A DNA stretch of 10,121 nt, taken from NCBI GenBank assembly GCA_902797705.1, contig CADBTX010000108.1, forward strand, positions 1 to 10,121. The letters run 5' to 3'. The notes under the pieces were generated by a model. The model was given only the letters and a program-made list of their open reading frames with translations. It was not told the DNA's origin and did not search any database. A program made the position numbers and the translations under genes. Positions 7,330 through 10,121 of the stretch are shown here, one piece after another. The DNA comes from an uncultured Lachnospiraceae bacterium. Lineage in GTDB: Bacteria > Bacillota > Clostridia > Lachnospirales > Lachnospiraceae. Each line of letters starts with the position of its first letter. The stretch's first letter is position 1.

Positions 7330-8565
7330 ATGTCTGACAACGCTTTTGATATATTGAGGGAGCGGGGATTCATCGCTCAATGCACCAATGAAGAGGCCGC
7401 AAGAAGCCTCATGGGAAAGGAAAAGATCACCTTTTACATCGGCTTTGACGCCACCGCGGACAGCCTTACCGCAGGACACTTCCTTACGGTAATGGCCATG
7501 ATGCATATGCAGAACGCAGGCCACAGGCCCATCGCCATGATGGGAGGCGGCACCACCATGATCGGAGACCCCTCCGGCCGGAACGACATGCGGAAGATGC
7601 TTACCCTTGAAGATATTAACCACAACGTGGAATGCTTCAAGAAACAGCTCTCCCGTTTCATAGACTTTGATAACGACAAGGCCATCATCGCAAATAACGC
7701 GGACTGGCTCCTTAAGCTGAACTACGTGGAATTCATGCGTGAGATCGGCGTACACTTTAACGTAAATAAGATGCTGGCTGCAGAGGCCTACAAAAAGAGG
7801 ATGGAAAGAGGAGGGCTGACCTTCTTTGAATTCAGCTACATGCTGATGCAGTCCTATGACTTCTATAAGCTCTTTGAGGACTACGGCTGCGTAATGGAGC
7901 TGGGCGGCGACGATCAGTGGAGCAATATCATAGGCGGCGTGAACCTCATAAAGAGTAAGACCGGGAAAGACGCCTACGGCCTGACCTTCAAGCTGCTCAC
8001 CACCAGCGACGGCATAAAGATGGGCAAGACCATGAAGGGCGCTCTCTGGCTCGATGAGAACAAGACCTCACCCTACGAATTCTTCCAGTACTGGAGAAAT
8101 ATAGAGGACGTAAAGGTGGAGGAGTGCCTGGGCCTTCTCACCTTCCTTCCCATGGATGAGGTAAGGCGCCTCGGTGCCTTAAAGGATCAGGAGATCAATA
8201 TCGCAAAGGAGACCCTGGCTTACGAGATCACAAAGACCGTGCACGGCGAAGAGGCTGCCAAGAAGGCTTTAAGCGCGGCAAAGGATGTGTTCTCAGGAGG
8301 GGGAAAAAGCGAGAATATGCCTACCACCTCCTACCCCGCTTCTGAAATGAAGGAAGGAAAGGATCTTATAACCCTTCTTGTGGATACCGGTATCGCAAAG
8401 ACCAGATCCGACGGAAGACGTCTTATAGAGCAGAACGGCATAAGCGTCAACTCAAAGAAGGTAAACGACTTCAAGGCAGTATTTACCTCCGACGACTTTG
8501 ACTCCGACGGAGAGCTCATCATTCAGAAGGGTAAGAAGATCTTCCACCGGATCATCACTGAGTAA
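7330..8565 (+). CDS. tyrS: Tyrosyl-tRNA synthetase
   Basis: Class I aminoacyl-tRNA synthetase that joins tyrosine to tRNA-Tyr; cytoplasmic homodimer by family. The 411-residue length is usual. Visible: [16 protein letters not shown] (36-51) with the HIGH-equivalent GHF, GDPSGR (79-84), the tyrosine-binding set Tyr170/Gln174/Asp177 in [14 protein letters not shown] (192-197), and KMGKT (230-234), the KFGKT-type version of KMSKS, followed by GALWL. Residues about 346-405 form the C-terminal S4 RNA-binding domain ([17 protein letters not shown]). The ATG at 7330 fits the N-terminus of the family, but the nearest Shine-Dalgarno-like sequence, AAAGGAAA, ends well upstream (14 bases from GGA to ATG), longer than usual. 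An extended -10 promoter lies 43 bases upstream, and dut follows after 15 bases. The leader is too short for a T-box. Confidence 0.97.
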   Translation: MSDNAFDILRERGFIAQCTNEEAARSLMGKEKITFYIGFDATADSLTAGHFLTVMAMMHMQNAGHRPIAMMGGGTTMIGDPSGRNDMRKMLTLEDINHNVECFKKQLSRFIDFDNDKAIIANNADWLLKLNYVEFMREIGVHFNVNKMLAAEAYKKRMERGGLTFFEFSYMLMQSYDFYKLFEDYGCVMELGGDDQWSNIIGGVNLIKSKTGKDAYGLTFKLLTTSDGIKMGKTMKGALWLDENKTSPYEFFQYWRNIEDVKVEECLGLLTFLPMDEVRRLGALKDQEINIAKETLAYEITKTVHGEEAAKKALSAAKDVFSGGGKSENMPTTSYPASEMKEGKDLITLLVDTGIAKTRSDGRRLIEQNGISVNSKKVNDFKAVFTSDDFDSDGELIIQKGKKIFHRIITE

Positions 8566-8569
8566 GGAG
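8564..8569 (+). promoter_or_regulatory. dut ribosome binding site overlapping the tyrS stop
   Basis: AAGGAG begins within the tyrS TAA stop and lies 11 bases before the dut ATG. It supports the dut start and coupled expression with tyrS. Confidence 0.65.
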
Positions 8570-8580
8570 TTTTCCCTGAA

Positions 8581-9012
8581 ATGGAGATTAAGATCAAATA
8601 TTTAAGCGACAAAATAGAGAAACTCCGTTATATCGACGGGAAATCCGACTGGATCGACCTTCGTTCGGCAGAGGACGTGGTACTTAAAGCCGGTGAATTT
8701 AAGCTTATCCCCTTAGGTATAGCCGTCGCCCTTCCAAAGGGATATGAAGCCCATGTGGTGCCCCGGAGCTCCACCTTTAAGAACTGGGGGATACTTCAGA
8801 CAAACAGCTGCGGGATCATTGACGAATCATACTGCGGCGACAACGACCAGTGGATGATGCCGGTCTATGCCGTAAGGGATACAGAGATACACGTTAATGA
8901 CAGGATATGCCAGTTCAGGATATTCGAACACCAGAAGGCATTTGAATTTACGGAGACAGATCATCTTGGAAATGAGGACCGGGGAGGCTTCGGATCCACC
9001 GGAAAAAACTGA
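8581..9012 (+). CDS. dut: dUTP diphosphatase (dUTPase)
   Basis: Hydrolyses dUTP to dUMP and pyrophosphate, keeping uracil out of DNA and supplying dUMP for dTMP synthesis; a trimeric cytoplasmic enzyme by family. All five dUTPase motifs are visible in 143 residues: motif 1 DLRSAED (26-32), motif 2 PRSST (61-65), motif 3 [10 protein letters not shown] (78-87) with catalytic-type Asp81 and Tyr84, motif 4 DRICQFRIF (107-115) and the glycine-rich P-loop-like motif 5 RGGFGSTG (134-141). An NDQW extension follows motif 3, as I recall from Firmicute dUTPases. The length is typical. It sits 15 bases after tyrS and 24 before the phosphopantetheinyl transferase gene, on the same strand, so it is probably expressed from the tyrS promoter. 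Nothing suggests a phage origin: base use resembles its neighbours and no phage gene is near. Confidence 0.96.
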   Translation: MEIKIKYLSDKIEKLRYIDGKSDWIDLRSAEDVVLKAGEFKLIPLGIAVALPKGYEAHVVPRSSTFKNWGILQTNSCGIIDESYCGDNDQWMMPVYAVRDTEIHVNDRICQFRIFEHQKAFEFTETDHLGNEDRGGFGSTGKN

Positions 9013-9036
9013 GCCATTATTTGGGGTTAATTTATC

Positions 9037-9771
9037 ATGATAATTAAGACTACTGTAAAATGCATAGCAGATTATGATGATGCCTGGTTTGAGGACACCT
9101 ATAAGACCCTGCCCTTCTGGAGAAAAGAGCGTACAAGGCCCTTAAAGACCGAGAACGGCCGGAAGCTAAGCATACTTGCCGGGAAGCTTATCCTTGACGC
9201 CTTCCTGGATAACGACGAAGATCCTGAAAATGTTCGCTTCAGCGACCTGGGAAAGCCCCTTGTGGGCGGGGATTCCCCCTTTTATTTTTCCGTTTCCCAT
9301 TCAAAGGAAGCGGTAGCGCTCTCCGTTGCAACCCCAAACGACTTTAACCCCATTCTTCCGGGAAGCAATCTGATAGATGCCACCTCAGTTTTCGCAGCCG
9401 CAAAGGAGGCTCCAAGGTCATCCCTCAAATCCTCCCAGGGCTTATCCTCTCCTTCCATTGGACTGGATATAGAATGTGTGAGGGAGTATGACGAAAAACT
9501 GGCGGAGAGATTCTTTTCCCGTGAGGAGCAGGATTATCTCAAATTCTCCGACTCCAGGGATGAGACCTTCACCCGGATCTGGACCTCAAAGGAGGCCTAC
9601 GGAAAATATACCGGAGGCGGAGTGAACGACGGCTTAAAATTCTCCATTTTCCATAATCCTGTGGTGCCGCTTAATGTTATCCTGCCCTGCACCTTCGAAT
9701 ACAGGGATGTGATCCTAAATAACAGAAAATACCTGTATACCATTTGCTATGGTATCATTGAAACCTTGTAA
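9037..9771 (+). CDS. Sfp-type 4'-phosphopantetheinyl transferase
   Basis: Transfers the phosphopantetheine arm of coenzyme A to a serine of carrier proteins (acyl, peptidyl or aryl carriers), converting them to the holo form. Family motifs: FSVSHSKEAVALSVA (84-98), GLDIE (142-146) with metal-binding Asp144 and Glu146, and FTRIWTSKEAYGKYTGGG (178-195) with WTSKEA containing Glu186 and Lys185. The 244-residue length is near normal, but between the SHS block and GLDIE lie about 40 low-complexity residues (99-139, rich in Ser, Ala, Pro, Asn) where most members have roughly ten. The reading frame is continuous through it. ATG 9037 has only a weak GGGG site 10 bases upstream. It follows dut by 24 bases and is followed by ugd after 17. 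No polyketide or nonribosomal peptide gene is in the window, so its carrier target is unknown. Confidence 0.93.
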   Translation: MIIKTTVKCIADYDDAWFEDTYKTLPFWRKERTRPLKTENGRKLSILAGKLILDAFLDNDEDPENVRFSDLGKPLVGGDSPFYFSVSHSKEAVALSVATPNDFNPILPGSNLIDATSVFAAAKEAPRSSLKSSQGLSSPSIGLDIECVREYDEKLAERFFSREEQDYLKFSDSRDETFTRIWTSKEAYGKYTGGGVNDGLKFSIFHNPVVPLNVILPCTFEYRDVILNNRKYLYTICYGIIETL

Positions 9772-9788
9772 GAAAGGGCTTAAGGTTT

Positions 9789-10121
9789 ATGAATAAGAAA
9801 ATTGCCATTGCCGGAACCGGCTATGTTGGTCTTTCCATCGCCACACTTTTATCCCAGAATAATAAGGTCACCGCTGTCGACATCATCCCCGAAAAGGTGG
9901 ATATGCTAAACAGTAAGGTTTCCCCTATAAAGGATGAATATATAGAGAAATACCTGAAGGAAAAAGACCTCGATCTGACCGCCACTCTGGATGGTGAGAA
10001 GGCATACAGGGATGCGGACTTTGTGGTGGTTGCGGCCCCCACCAATTACGACCCGAAGAAAAACTACTTCGATACCTCTGCTGTTGAGGCCGTGATCGAC
10101 CTGGTCCTTAAAACAAATCCC
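9789..10121 (+). CDS. ugd: UDP-glucose 6-dehydrogenase, N-terminal part
   Basis: Oxidises UDP-glucose to UDP-glucuronate with two NAD+, supplying uronic acid for capsule, exopolysaccharide or cell-surface glycans. Only the first 111 codons are present; the frame is open to the window end. The Rossmann NAD-binding motif IAGTGYVGLS is at 7-16, followed by AVDIIPEKVDMLN (29-41), VSPIKDEYIEKYL (44-56) and VAAPTNYDPKKNYFDTS (79-95), which resembles the Escherichia coli type Ugd rather than UDP-N-acetyl-sugar dehydrogenases. ATG 9789 has AAAGGG at 9773-9778 with 10 bases of spacing. It starts 17 bases after the phosphopantetheinyl transferase gene and may be the last gene of that set or the first of a polysaccharide cluster beyond the window. 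The catalytic cysteine lies outside. Confidence 0.93.
   Translation, partial: MNKKIAIAGTGYVGLSIATLLSQNNKVTAVDIIPEKVDMLNSKVSPIKDEYIEKYLKEKDLDLTATLDGEKAYRDADFVVVAAPTNYDPKKNYFDTSAVEAVIDLVLKTNP

Noticed and set aside
7276..7755. Minus-strand 159-residue ORF overlapping the start of tyrS
   Set aside because: It is antisense to the conserved HIGH and GDPSGR region of tyrS and covers the tyrS promoter; no motif supports it.
8581..9012. dUTPase as a sign of prophage
   Set aside because: It sits between tyrS and other chromosomal genes, has similar base use, and no phage structural, integrase or attachment sequence is visible.
9331..9453. Frameshift or gene break inside the phosphopantetheinyl transferase
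   Set aside because: The frame is continuous and the motifs on both sides are in the same frame, so it is an in-frame insertion, not a break.

Overview
The window looks like chromosomal DNA of a low-to-mid GC Firmicute, most likely a Clostridia/Lachnospiraceae-type bacterium. This is inferred from the dUTPase, UDP-glucose dehydrogenase, KFGKT-type tyrosyl-tRNA synthetase and Gld-like ABC genes, from AAGGAG-type ribosome binding sites, and from frequent AGG and ATA codons. No sequence search was run. Nearly all of it is coding. No RNA gene, insertion sequence, CRISPR array, attachment site or convincing intrinsic terminator was seen.

The left 7.15 kb is transcribed leftwards (minus strand). 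In order of transcription it holds: an ABC ATPase (7155-6082); a 706-residue protein joining an ABC-2/GldF-like permease to a GldG-like extracytoplasmic domain (6085-3965, ATGA overlap with the ATPase); a single-pass membrane protein with an NlpC/P60-like cysteine hydrolase domain and a very acidic C-terminal tail (3910-2342); glutamyl-tRNA synthetase gltX (2292-826); and the first 278 codons of a UvrD/PcrA-type helicase (836 to the window edge), which appears to start at a TTG overlapping the gltX stop.

A 174-base divergent intergenic region (7156-7329) separates this set from a rightward one. It holds a strong extended -10 promoter for tyrS, a small inverted repeat, a possible weak promoter for the ABC genes and a possible 11-codon leader ORF.

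The right 2.8 kb reads rightwards: tyrosyl-tRNA synthetase tyrS, dUTPase dut, an Sfp-type 4'-phosphopantetheinyl transferase with an unusual internal insertion, and the start of a UDP-glucose 6-dehydrogenase gene (ugd) cut by the window edge. Gaps are 15-24 bases with no terminator, so one transcript from the tyrS promoter is plausible.

Most genes are housekeeping. The part most worth attention is the ABC ATPase / fused permease-GldG / anchored NlpC/P60-like trio. By analogy with FtsEX and its peptidoglycan hydrolases, it could be an ABC complex working with a membrane-tethered cell-wall enzyme; that is a hypothesis, not something the sequence proves.
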